This document shows positions 17,260-25,742 of a DNA stretch of 27,932 bases, piece by piece (position 1 is the first letter of the stretch; each line of letters starts with the position of its first letter). The notes beneath the pieces are model-generated. The model ran no database searches and was not told the origin of the DNA. It saw nothing but the letters and a program-made list of their open reading frames with translations. Source of the DNA: Chara braunii (taxonomy: Eukaryota > Streptophyta > Charophyceae > Charales > Characeae); contig BFEA01000164.1 of NCBI GenBank assembly GCA_003427395.1, positions 2,765,657 through 2,793,588 on the forward strand, in the 5' to 3' direction. Position numbers and translations under genes: made by a program.

Positions 17260-17830
17260 GAATTGTTGTACAAGCAAACGGCATTGTCGAGATCAAGGAT
17301 CTAGACGGTGGGAAATATTAGCACCACCAGGGCTAACACTACTGGGGCCAATTGGGAGAGTCATGGAGAGAAAGAAAGGTAAAATAATGATGTTGGGAGG
17401 GCTGCCCAGCAGTCCGAAATATCTCGGACTAGCTAGGCATGAGAAAATAGAGCCTCAAGAGGCTCAACATGAGAAAAAGGTTGTCCTTAGAAAATCGGAG
17501 CAAATGGGGCTCAAAATTGGACAAACGGAGGCAAAATGGAGCCTTTTAGGAGCATGGGGGTGCCATTGTTGAAATCTGAGATATAACGGCCAAGCACCAG
17601 CCATGAACCTGGCCTTAAATGAGGTCCTAAGGCCTAGAAAGAGGGTGCACAACAGTTTGACACGTGTCACAACTGAAATAAAAGAAAAAGAAAGAAAAAT
17701 GAGAGAAAAAGGAGGGAGAATGAGACAAAGAGGGAGAAAAGAGTGGAGGAGAGTGTGCCGGTCTATTGGGACCTGCACAGTAGGGACTGGCAGGTCCCAA
17801 CTGTGACCTCATCCCTTTTAGAATGAGGGA
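17260..17830. repeat. Segmental repeat, right copy
   Basis: Counterpart of 15840-16380. The hairpins at corresponding positions have different stem sequences (for example 17286-17306 against 15862-15885), and a purine-rich stretch at 17680-17760 matches 16256-16315. Confidence 0.75.
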
Positions 17831-18549
17831 GGGCGATCCGGATTGCAGAGATATGGCCCTTGGGGCCATATCTCAATAAAATTTGAATTAAAAAGAATAA
17901 AATGAGAGAAAATACAAAAGAGAAATAGCTGGTTTTCCTTTGGACCATGGATCTGAGATCAGATCTCATGGTGGAATGGAACTAGCCGTTTTTTGTGGGC
18001 CAGCTCAAAACGGCTAGCTCCGGAATGAGGTGGCAGCCCGAAATGGAAAGAAACAAAAGAGGGAAAGGGACAAAACTGTGCATTTGGCCCAAAAAGAGAG
18101 CCAGATGCACCAAAAATTAAAAAAGTGGACTTAAGGGCTCAAAATTGAAGCAAGGGATACTTGGGGGTGGCACAGAATATTGTTGGCCTTGGATCTCAGC
18201 CTCGTCCAAGGCTGAAAATGTGCCGCTACATGGAAAAATATCTCGGCCTACCAAAAATGGGGGACAAACTGAAAAAATCGAGAAAAAGGACCACTAGGCC
18301 TTTTTCTCTCAAGTAAAGTTGGCCCTTGGGCATTGGGACCTAAGGGGGCAGCATTTATGATGTGAAAAAAAGGCCGAAGTAGGCCAAGAGGCATTTCGAG
18401 TTGGTACCAACAACTCCATGTACTTGGCCAAAAAGAGGCCCAGGTACCTCCGGAAGGGCCTAGTGGTAGAATTTTGCCTTGGGGGTACCTCGGTTCACCC
18501 CAAGGCACATGGGGAGGCCCATGGGCTGGACGGACTGCTGGTTTCAGCC

Positions 18550-18556
18550 TACATAA
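18550..18556 (+). promoter_or_regulatory. Possible TATA-like element
   Basis: TACATAA lies in the loop of a CGGACTG / CAGTCCG inverted repeat (18531-18573), upstream of a non-hairpin, CT- and GA-rich stretch that looks transcribed. A retrotransposon promoter in the LTR would be expected about here. The match to a TATA box is imperfect. Confidence 0.25.
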
Positions 18557-18600
18557 GCTGGGAATTCAGTCCGCCACTTTCACAATTGCATGAGGAGAGC

Positions 18601-19009
18601 CCATGCTGCCCAAGTGAGCTCATATGAGCACTCTTTCACTTGGAGAGAGGAGAGGGGAACCCATGCCAGAGTAGGAGCTTGTTGGAGGCCATGAGCAAGG
18701 GGGAGGAGCTCTAGAGACTAGCGGTAGTGAGGCTGGCCTTAGGGAGTTGATCCGCCATAGCCCCCTGGGTATGAGGAAGAGAGAGAGGCTAGAGGGAGTC
18801 CCATTTGCTCTCCTAGAGGGGAGGACTCCATAGCTATGGTGATTGGAGCTTGTGATAACTTGGGAGAAGGAGAGAGAGGAAGGAGAGAGGCTTCAAGAAG
18901 AAGGAGGCCATAACCAAGAAGGTGTTTTGTGCAAGGAAGAAGAAGCCTGATCAAGATTGAGACACCATCTTCGAGACATTAACAAGCTGAGTGGAAGGAA
19001 GAGGAAGTT
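18601..19009. other. Purine-rich non-coding stretch, possible R-U5
   Basis: No ORF is supported. Many GGAG/GAGAG words are present, with a transition to the TTC tract. Its composition resembles transcribed LTR or leader sequence, but there is no direct proof. Confidence 0.35.
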
Positions 19010-19142
19010 TGATCTTATTCTTTTTCTTCCTTTTGTTTTTCTTCCCCTCCTTCTTCTTCTCCTTCTCCTTTTTCTTCTTCTTCTTCTTCTTCCCCTCTTC
19101 TTCTTCTTCCTCTTCTTCTTCTTCTTCTTTTTCTTCTTCATC
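19010..19142. repeat. TTC-rich microsatellite tract
   Basis: Mostly TTC and TTTC/TCC triplets in tandem, giving long poly-Lys/Arg or poly-Leu/Phe frames that are artefacts. Confidence 0.95.
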
Positions 19143-19144
19143 CT

Positions 19145-19556
19145 ATTTGGGCTATTAACTCTTGTTTTTCACTCATCCCCTAGTAGGTAGTGCTCTGATT
19201 CTTCTATGGATGATCTCATAATAATTTCTTGTGATTTGGGCTACTTCAACTCTTGCATTTTACTCACACACTAGTCGGAGATGTTCCGATTGTTTCATGA
19301 ATGATCTCATGCTCATTACTTGTGATTTGGACTAGTTTAGGTCTTGCTTTTCACTCACATGCTAGTAGGAGATGATCCGATTCTTTCATGGATGGTCATG
19401 CTCATTACGTGTGATTTGGACTAGTGTAGATCTTATTTTTCACTCACATGCTAGTAGGAGATGCTCCGATTCTTTCATGGATGATCTCATGCTCATTACC
19501 TGTGATTTGGACTAGTGTAGGTCTTCCTTTTCACTGACATGCTGCATGCGTGTAAA
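19145..19556. repeat. About 90-bp tandem array, four and a half copies
   Basis: The landmark GTGATTTGGACTAG occurs at about 19231, 19322, 19411 and 19502, with a partial first copy from 19145. Each unit also has TTTCACTCACATGCTAGTAG, GAGATGCTCCGATTC and ATGGATGATCTCATG. The third unit has a two-base deletion in the last word. The array ends at a GCTGCATGCGTG. Confidence 0.95.
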
Positions 19557-20062
19557 GGCCCTGAAAAGACTAAGGGGCCTGCGTCAATAGGATTGAAGGG
19601 GATGTAGGAAATCCGATGGGTGCGTAGAGGCGAGGGGGGAGGACGACATCTTCGCACCCTGATGACGCCGTAGGAACACTATGCGTAGGGAAATGGTGCG
19701 CGGCCTAAGGATGACGTTTAGCTTGCGCATAAAAGAAGAGAGACTTTCAAGGAACCATTGGACTGCCTGCGTATTGGAAAGAGCAATTGTCTGAGAACAC
19801 AACCAAGAAAAAAAAAAAAAATCAGCGCTGCGGAATGACCAAGTGAGATTACCACCCGGCTTGAGGGTTGAGCTACATCTCCAATGTCGAAGCTCTCTCT
19901 CGCGATGGCCCACCCCCATCCATCTCAAAGCACTAGGTGGGGGTGACCGTGGGACGAACGGCCCGCGCCCTTAGCAGGAGCGTGGGCGGGCCAAGCCAAC
20001 TGGGACCCGCAGTGGGGTCGACGAAGGCTCGAAAGTCTACCGGGGTTTGGCCCTACAACGCT
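19557..20062. other. Non-coding stretch
   Basis: No gene is recognised. It contains a run of 14 A (19808-19821). The 3' part (19937-20137) is one open frame in +2, of which only the RT-like scrap below looks like a known protein. Confidence 0.5.
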
Positions 20063-20107
20063 ATGAATTGGATCTTCCATGACTACTTGGACGAGTTTGT
20101 CATTGTG
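20063..20107 (+). pseudogene. Fifteen-codon scrap of a Ty3-type reverse transcriptase
   Basis: Frame 2 reads MNWIFHDYLDEFVIV, which matches the block just before the YLDD active site of Ty3 RTs (typically MN-x-IFHDYLD-x-FVVVYLDD). The preceding bases (GTTTGGCCCTACAACG) look like a shortened version of the usual PFGLTNAPTTFQ block. The active site itself is absent; GAGTGAGG follows instead. It is a relic of a third element, different from E1 and E2, whose own RT blocks differ. Confidence 0.5.
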
Positions 20108-20478
20108 AGTGAGGCGAGAGACATACCTGGTGCTTGAAGCGTGCGGCATTGGCCAAGATCTGCTCGTTCTTCGGGGAGCTGTTGACGTCATCAGCGGCAT
20201 TGCAGAGTAGGCTAGATAGGATTTGCCATCTGTAAGCCGAGCGCTAGATAGGATATCAACATTGGTTCTTCGTTGATGATGATGATGAGACTATTCCAGC
20301 ATTGTCAATGATGAGCTTTTGGTGTGCTCTTATTTGGTGAAACTCGTGATGCAATTCTGCTCCTGGTTCGAGGTCACGACTATCTGGTCTTATGTGTATG
20401 ATATTGTTTGATTTATGAAGTTCGCTATTGCTCATCTTCCTTGCACTTGGGTGATTAAAGTTTATTAGACAATTGTCG
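20108..20478. other. Non-coding stretch
   Basis: AT-richer than the DNA to its left; no ORF or motif recognised apart from a short GAT microsatellite (20275-20289). Confidence 0.5.
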
Positions 20479-20636
20479 GTTTGTGCTTTAGTGTTAGGGT
20501 TACTGTCGTTAATTATAAGTAATTAGGGTGATGTTAAACACTGTTAAGTTGAGTGTGACTCAGCCATGGTGTAGACGCTAGCTGGTTTGCCCTTTAGTGT
20601 TAGGGTTGCAAACGTAATTTAGAGCTAATTAGAGCT
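20479..20636. repeat. Imperfect direct repeat, period about 104 bp
   Basis: GGTTTG-x2-CTTTAGTGTTAGGGTT (about 20479-20501) recurs at about 20584-20607. The following 30 bases are also alike (TTAATTATAAGTAATTAG against TAATTTAGAGCTAATTAG). Only two copies are present. Confidence 0.7.
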
Positions 20637-21745
20637 AATATAAGCGCCTTTACAAATTTGACCCTGAATGGAAACCCCCATAGCAGAGGGCTCTGTCAGC
20701 CAGAGCTTAAAAATCACAAGCAGCAACTCAAAAGACAAAGTTCTTGAGGGAAAAGTCACATCCATAATGAAACAGAAAGTCATTTTGAAAAGGGGTATCA
20801 TAGGTCCTGCACGGACAGGTATTGGACACAGTTTTTGAGACTGAGTAAGGGTCATGTCTCCTTTGAGGAAAGTCACGTCTGTTCGTCAATAAGTCAAAGG
20901 CTACAGTCCCAGTCCAGTCATAATTCTATAAGTCATTCCAGATTCAGATCGGGAGTCCAAAAGAGAGGCCCGATGGCCCAAGCAGTAGCAGACCGTGGGA
21001 AAAGATACTGGGACACACACCTTGCAACAATCGATACTAGGCAGGAGTCCCAAGCACACTTGAGGCTGAATGCAGGCCACGCTAGACCAGTCCAACACTA
21101 TAAAAGACTGGCCAGCCTCCCATTTGGACAGATGCTCACTTTGCATGGACGTGTGGAAGTGTTGTGGCACTTGTGCGCTAGATGTGTGTGAGCTGCGCTA
21201 GGCTGAAGAGCGGCGCTGTGTGAGGAAGAAGAGAATGCTGGCAGAGGGAAGGCAGCCATAACTGCGCCAACTGAAGTTAGTAGCAATAGAGGGGTTAGTA
21301 GTAGTAGGAGTACCAGTGAGTAGTATTCAGAGTAGATCCTCGTGTGATAGGGAGTGTGCATGTATGATGAGTGAGAGTAAACCATAANTATAGANCAGGA
21401 GGGAGAGAGAGAAGAAAGCAGACGAGAGAGGGGGAGGTGCGAGTTATGGAGATACTTACCTATTGAGNGTGCGTTGTTGTTGATGTCCGACAATTGGTGC
21501 TGGCTGAGCGCCTGGACAGGGAACTCATNTTGACTGGAGAAGACTTGTGACTTTGATTGGCGCTATGCATTTGGACTTATGATGTGCCCTCCTTACTCTG
21601 GGTTGGTTAATTAATTAAGTTGAACTTCCGGGTTCTCATTCATCTTCTATTGGGCTTTGTGTGAGACATCGCAGCTTGAGAAATCTGTGTGAATGCATGT
21701 GACGTGATACACTCCAGCAAGTGTTGAACAGTCAGGTTCCTTGCA
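20637..21745 (+). repeat. Probable 5' LTR of element E2 (left edge not located)
   Basis: The stretch has a clear TATA box at 21099, no supported ORF, and ends TTGCA just before a spacer ATAT and a primer-binding site at 21750. This is the standard LTR/PBS junction, and E2 gag follows on the same strand. The 3' LTR lies outside the window, so the start cannot be fixed by comparison. Single N's at 21388, 21395, 21468 and 21529 mark low-quality or polymorphic assembly. Confidence 0.5.
21099..21105 (+). promoter_or_regulatory. TATA box of the E2 LTR
   Basis: TATAAAA stands in GC-balanced surroundings about 650 bases before the primer-binding site. Transcription would be expected to start about 25-35 bases downstream, giving the U3/R boundary near 21130. 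Confidence 0.55.
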
Positions 21746-21749
21746 ATAT

Positions 21750-21762
21750 TGGTATAAGAGCA
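21750..21762 (+). promoter_or_regulatory. Primer-binding site of E2 (initiator Met tRNA type)
   Basis: TGGTATAAGAGCA matches the usual plant initiator-Met site TGGTATCAGAGCA at 12 of 13 positions. It lies four bases after a CA that would be the LTR end. The tRNA 3' end would pair here to prime minus-strand synthesis. Confidence 0.75.
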
Positions 21763-22632
21763 GTACTTGTTACTCTCACTGGACGCGTTGGCATGATCTA
21801 GGCCGGCGAGAAGGATAAGTTGGCTTGAGTACAACTGGCGAGAGTTGAGGTGTTAAGGTGTTGGATTGGGATAGAGGGGGAAGTTGGCGGAAGGAGGAAG
21901 GGGCTAAGGAGAAGAAGACTTACCTGCGATTGGAGCGATTGGAGGGAACGTGGAGTCTTCATCAACGGCTACAAAGAAGAGAAGAAACTCCTGAACCACT
22001 TACCTCGATTGATTGCAAATCTGCGTGTTGTGTGTCTTTTCCCCCTCCTTCTGGTGGACGCTGCTGTTGTCTGGAGGAATTAGTGGTCTAGTCTGGTCTG
22101 AGTGTCAGGGTTGTAGAGTCTGGGTCAGGATAGAGAAAGTCAACACTTGGTCCTATCACTCTAACATCTGGTCTGAAAAAGGTAGTAAAGATGGGCTTAG
22201 ACTGCGAGTTGTGGCAGATTGCCACGTCAGAGTATAATAGGTCATAAGTATAATTGATCTGGGCGAATTTGGTGAGTACTGAGGTCCCACCCAACATATC
22301 TGACACTGAAAAGTCTCCAGTCACTCTCTCTACATAAGGCCGGCCAAGCAAAGAAGTTGGAAAAAAAAAAACGAGACACAGTCAGACCACAAGACAAAGT
22401 GACATAAAAGTGTTGAACAGACAACAAGTAAATAAAAAAAAAGAAAAAGGAATTCCTTTTTGGATTTGATCAGGAAATAATTGTTATTTATATTACTATC
22501 TTTCGTTATCTTGAAGCAGCGACACTCAGACATATAAAAAAAAAAAAAAAACCATCCACACAAAGAGTATACTAGAACTTGGGTTATCTACTTGGTGGGC
22601 TAGCGGAGGCCGTCCCTGTGCTGATTTCCACC
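21763..22632 (+). other. E2 untranslated leader
   Basis: About 870 bases without a supported ORF. Three A-rich tracts (about 22361-22372, 22432-22449, 22538-22552) lie near the 3' end, before gag. No structure was recognised by eye. Confidence 0.5.
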
Positions 22633-23433
22633 ATGGACGATTATCCCATGCAGGGATTGTTGGCTCTTTTAGTCCTACTAGGGCCACTATTCAGGTTCTG
22701 TTTTCCCCTAGGCTTTGGGAGGGTCTGCGCGTCCCACATGATGCAAATCATATTTGGCAAGGTGAAGCAAGGGCTGTCTGCGGCTGAACAGGCAGAAGTG
22801 GATCGCCGCATGGTAGAAAAACAGAAAGAGAATAATTAAAAAAGAAACAGAAAGAAGAAGAGGTAAAGAAAATAAAGGAAGAAAGAGAAAAGTTAGAAAA
22901 AAAAATGAAGGAGAAAAAAAGAAAGTTGCAGGAAAAATTAAAGGCGGCTGAAGAAGAAGAAGAAAAAGAAAAAGAAGAAAAAAAAAAAGAAAAAGAAAAA
23001 GAAATAGAATCAGAAGATGGTGACAGACTGCACATACGTCAGGCAGAAAGAGGTGAGACCAGCGAGATTCGAGGTATAAACATAGAGATGGAAGCTATGA
23101 ACAGGTTGGACCGGTTTGGTTATAAGACAGAGACGTTTGTTGAGTCATAGGAAGAGGGATATTTTTGTCACTGAGTTGGCCTCAACCCGAGATTCTGCGG
23201 AGAAAGAAATCTTGCTACAAAAAAAGAAAGTTGAATTAAACATCAAAATGGTAGCAGCAAAGATTCAGGAATTTGAGGAAAAGAAAAGATTGAAGGAAGA
23301 GAGGGAGAGGTTTCAGCAACAATTGCAAGCACAAAAGAAAAAACAAGTTGCTGCAGATGAACGGTTGTCCCTCCTCAACGATACCCTTCTTCATACCAAC
23401 AAACAGCTCGCCGCGTTATCAAAGCAAGTATAA
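22633..23433 (+). pseudogene. gag: E2 gag, N-terminal hydrophobic segment and long charged helix
   Basis: The start is ATG 22633 in the near-perfect context TCCACCATGG. The first residues (MDDYPMQG) lead into a strongly hydrophobic stretch LLALLVLLGPLFRFCFPLGF, long enough to cross a membrane, then KVKQGLSAAEQAEVDRRMV. Frame 1 stops at TAA 22837. Frame 3 then continues to 23150 with about 60 residues of alternating Lys and Glu (MKEKKRKLQEKLKAAEEEEE and similar), a single-helix or coiled-coil type sequence. Frame 1 resumes near 23140 with another coiled-coil-like segment (EKKRLKEERERFQQQLQAQ) to TAA 23431. A membrane-spanning-like segment in a retrotransposon Gag is unusual. The frame changes show it is inactive. 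Confidence 0.55.
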
Positions 23434-24153
23434 AAAGTTGAACATCACCAGTTTGAGTTCGAGGGCGTCTGGAACTCCTTCCTGTAGAGGTCTGCACAGG
23501 AAATTGATAGGCACATAATAACTTGTGTAGAAAAGTTGGATGAACAACTGGCCAAGAGAGTGGCATATCCCGTCGTGGCCACGAAGATATTAGGTGGCGG
23601 CAGAGGAGATGGAGGAGACGGGGATGGAGATGGTGGAGATGGACACAAGAAGAAGAAGGGAGTGCAGCAGGAAGAAACAGGGGAAGTTCGAAAGATTAAG
23701 GTAAAAGTTTCGTGGACCTATACGGGCAAAAAGGAAGAAAGTGTACTGCATTGGATTGCAGCGGTTGAATCCTATGTCTATGGTCAGCGCATACCGTACT
23801 GGGACCGAGTCCTCATGGCCAGCTCGGGTATGGCTGGAGACGCTATGAGCTTCGCAATCTCCCTACAAAAGGAAGCAGGTAGCCAATCCATGGTAGAATA
23901 CTCCCAGTAAACGCGAATTGAAGCTTTCTTTAAAGCTGTCCGGGAAAGGTTCGAGGATAAAAATTTAGCCCGGAGAACTGAAATGTTAATCCTAAATATC
24001 GCAGATAGGAAATGGAAGAGTGTGTTTGCACTCAAGTCCACCATGGATGAACTCCTACAATGCGTTGAACACGGACTCACACCAACACAAATTTTGAATA
24101 ACTTTGCTAGGGCACTTCCCGATCCTTTCCGTACTCAGTTGTATCCCAGATGA
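23434..24153 (+). pseudogene. gag: E2 gag, capsid-like domain
   Basis: Frame 1 with TAG 23485 and TAA 23908, ending TGA 24151-24153. A Gly/Asp-rich linker (GGGRGDGGDGDGDGGDG, 23593-23643) precedes the domain. KIKVKVSWTYTGKKEESVLH, then WIAAVESYVYGQRIPYWDRV and LMASSGMAGDAMSFAISL are the typical start of a retrotransposon gag domain. After the stop, FFKAVRERFEDKNLARRTEM, then LKSTMDELLQCVEHGL and FARALPDPFRTQLY complete it. A one-base shift at 24150 moves into frame 3 for the next part. Confidence 0.72.
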
Positions 24154-24794
24154 CATATGAGAAATTCAGCAAGATTGCTATAGATCATGCTGGTTTTCTA
24201 GTTGAAGCTAATTACTGCCACTATCGGAAAGATCTGCAAGCGGGAAAGAAATGGCAGAACCGCACAATCTCAGGGAATATACCTGGGAAAGACAACCTTC
24301 TTTTGACCTTTGAAGGAGGTGTCGAGACTCACTCCTACGATCAAATAGATTACGGTATGGAGGGAGGACCCAACGGATCGGTAGTCCAGGAGGGGGACTA
24401 CGCGGCCATTGCAGCCCGCGGGGAAGGGCGACAAGGAAAAGGCCGTGGCTGAGGAAGAGGAGGCCGCGGACGTGGAGGAAGAGGACCCGGCACCCAGAGG
24501 GGTGGTGGTGAAGGTAGCTACTACGTGGGTGGAAGGGGCAATGGTCTCTTGCAAGGTGGCCGAGGTTTCAACTCCACTTGGGGAAGAGGAAGAGGCATGT
24601 GGTATCGAAACTGGGATAAGCCATATCCGCCCCATCCAGGTCTATCCGAAGGGGAGCCTTGGAAGAAGTTGGGGATTACAGAAAAGGTTTGGCAAGAAAG
24701 AAAAGTTGCTGACCAGTGTCTCAAGTGTGGTGACCCCAACCACATTGTTCCCTACTGCCCAGACTATAAGGTACCAAAAGGGAACAGCCAGTAG
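24150..24794 (+). pseudogene. gag: E2 gag, RGG tract and CCHC zinc knuckle
   Basis: Frame 3 with one TGA (24450-24452), ending TAG 24792-24794. After the end of the capsid region (YEKFSKIAIDHAGFLVEAN) comes a Gly-Arg-rich RNA-binding tract (GRGGRGRGGRGPGTQRGGG) in which the TGA lies. The knuckle CLKCGDPNHIVPYC (24717-24758) has the exact C-x2-C-x4-H-x4-C spacing. The combination of RGG box and zinc knuckle marks a nucleocapsid that binds the element RNA. Confidence 0.82.
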
Positions 24795-25727
24795 GGGTTC
24801 CAGTTGTCTCTACATCTCCCATCCGAAGGTTCCATTGGCAGAAACTGTTAAGAAAAACGATCCCCACCTAGCTAACTGTCCAGAGGTAGCTAGTGTATGT
24901 ACCTCTCTAGGTGGATCCCTCGCAGGCATAGGTGATGAGTTGGCCACTCGTGTCCAAGCCTGGATCGAAATGAAAAAGTGTAAGGGACAGTTAATAATTG
25001 CAGATCTAGAAGTAAACAAAGTAAGAGTTGGTGGAATGATTGACAATGGGTCAACACACAGTTATATAAATAAGAAAGGATTGCAGAAACTGCGTCTCGG
25101 GCTAAAGGTAGAGCAACTAGATGAGCCCGTAATGAGAAAACTAGCTAATAGTACTATCACTGTAATGGATAGATATGTGATGAGTTGGCCACTCGTGTCC
25201 AAGCGTGGATCGAAATGAAAAAGTGTAAGGGACAGTTAATAATTGCAGATCTAGAAGTGAACAAAGTAAGAGTTGGTGGAATGATTGACAATGGGTCAAC
25301 ACGCAGCTATATAAGTAAGAAAGGATTGCAGAAACCGCGTCTCGGGCTAAAGGTAAAGCAACTAGATGAGCCCGTAATGAGTAAACTAGCTAATAGTACT
25401 ATCACTGTAATGGATAGATATGTTGAAGGGGTCCAGATATACTTCCGGCTCGAAGCAGAGGGGAAGGTGGGACGTGTTCTCCACTCCCTGACTCTCTTGG
25501 TGGAAGATAATCTTCCTTTTGACATTCTTTTAGGCATGGATTGGGGGGAAGTTGCAGATGCGGATATAAAGATGAGGGATCATGAGTGTTGGCTCCCTAG
25601 TCCGCAAGGTGGAAAGAAGAAAATCCGCCTATTCCACAAATCTGGTAAGGAAAGCAGCTTAGCTCATTGCTGTATGAGTGCCCCCACGTTCGCCCGCCAT
25701 ATAAAGAAATATAATATGTATGATTAA
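24795..25727 (+). pseudogene. E2 aspartic protease, with duplicated active site
   Basis: The active-site block GGMIDNGSTHSYI is present twice: Asp codon 25042 (frame 1) and Asp codon 25287 (frame 3, with R in place of H). Frame 1 ends at TGA 25216-25218. Frame 3 continues from the second copy to the second hallmark LPFDILLGMDWGEV (about 25512-25553) and ends TAA 25725-25727. The motif reads DNGS where DSG or DTG is usual. An intact enzyme would need only one copy, and the 245-bp duplication put the first out of frame with the rest. Role: cleavage of Gag-Pol. Confidence 0.8.
24932..25421. repeat. Tandem duplication, 2 x 245 bp, in the E2 protease
   Basis: Copies are 24932-25176 and 25177-25421, head to tail. 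I count about nine differences, so identity is near 96%. The length is not a multiple of three, which breaks the frame. Each copy spans from ELATRVQAWIEMKKCKG to TITVMDRY, including the active-site Asp. Confidence 0.95.
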
Positions 25728-25742
25728 GTGTTTGTAGCATAT

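Larger units (their letters stand above)
15090..18600. repeat. Probable LTR sequence, very rich in short inverted repeats
   Basis: There are no believable ORFs (a minus-strand frame at 15127-15654 is low-complexity). Features that argue for LTR: it starts TGTGTCGG after a polypurine run, has a TATA-like word near 18550, and leads into CT-rich transcribed-looking sequence. About twenty hairpins with stems of 5-12 bp lie between 15470 and 18573. Examples are 15862-15885, 16147-16172, 16594-16627, 16757-16788, 16989-17009, 17766-17800, 17848-17874, 17982-18017, 18078-18110 and 18475-18507. The right boundary is not visible and no partner LTR can be compared, so 'LTR' is inference while the hairpins are seen directly. 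Confidence 0.45.

Noticed and set aside
18893-19190. Poly-Lys/Arg and poly-Leu/Phe ORFs
   Set aside because: Translations of the TTC microsatellite on either strand.
19836-19880. tRNA- or rRNA-like words (GTGAGATTACCACCC and neighbours)
   Set aside because: No cloverleaf or box A/box B pair could be drawn, and the match to large-subunit rRNA is limited to about ten bases.
20486-20607. Telomere-like TTAGGG words
   Set aside because: Only isolated single copies within an imperfect 104-bp repeat, not a tandem run.
20835-21191. 118-codon ORF in the E2 LTR
   Set aside because: It spans the TATA box, has no motif, and no neighbouring evidence of coding.
21491-21512. Alternative primer-binding site (ACAATTGGTGCTGGC)
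   Set aside because: It has the TTGG start but I could not match it to a tRNA end with confidence; the 21750 site is far better.
24409-25218. Single 269-codon frame-1 ORF read as one protein
   Set aside because: Its first half is the out-of-frame shadow of the RGG/zinc-knuckle frame; only the part from about 24800 (protease copy 1) is real.
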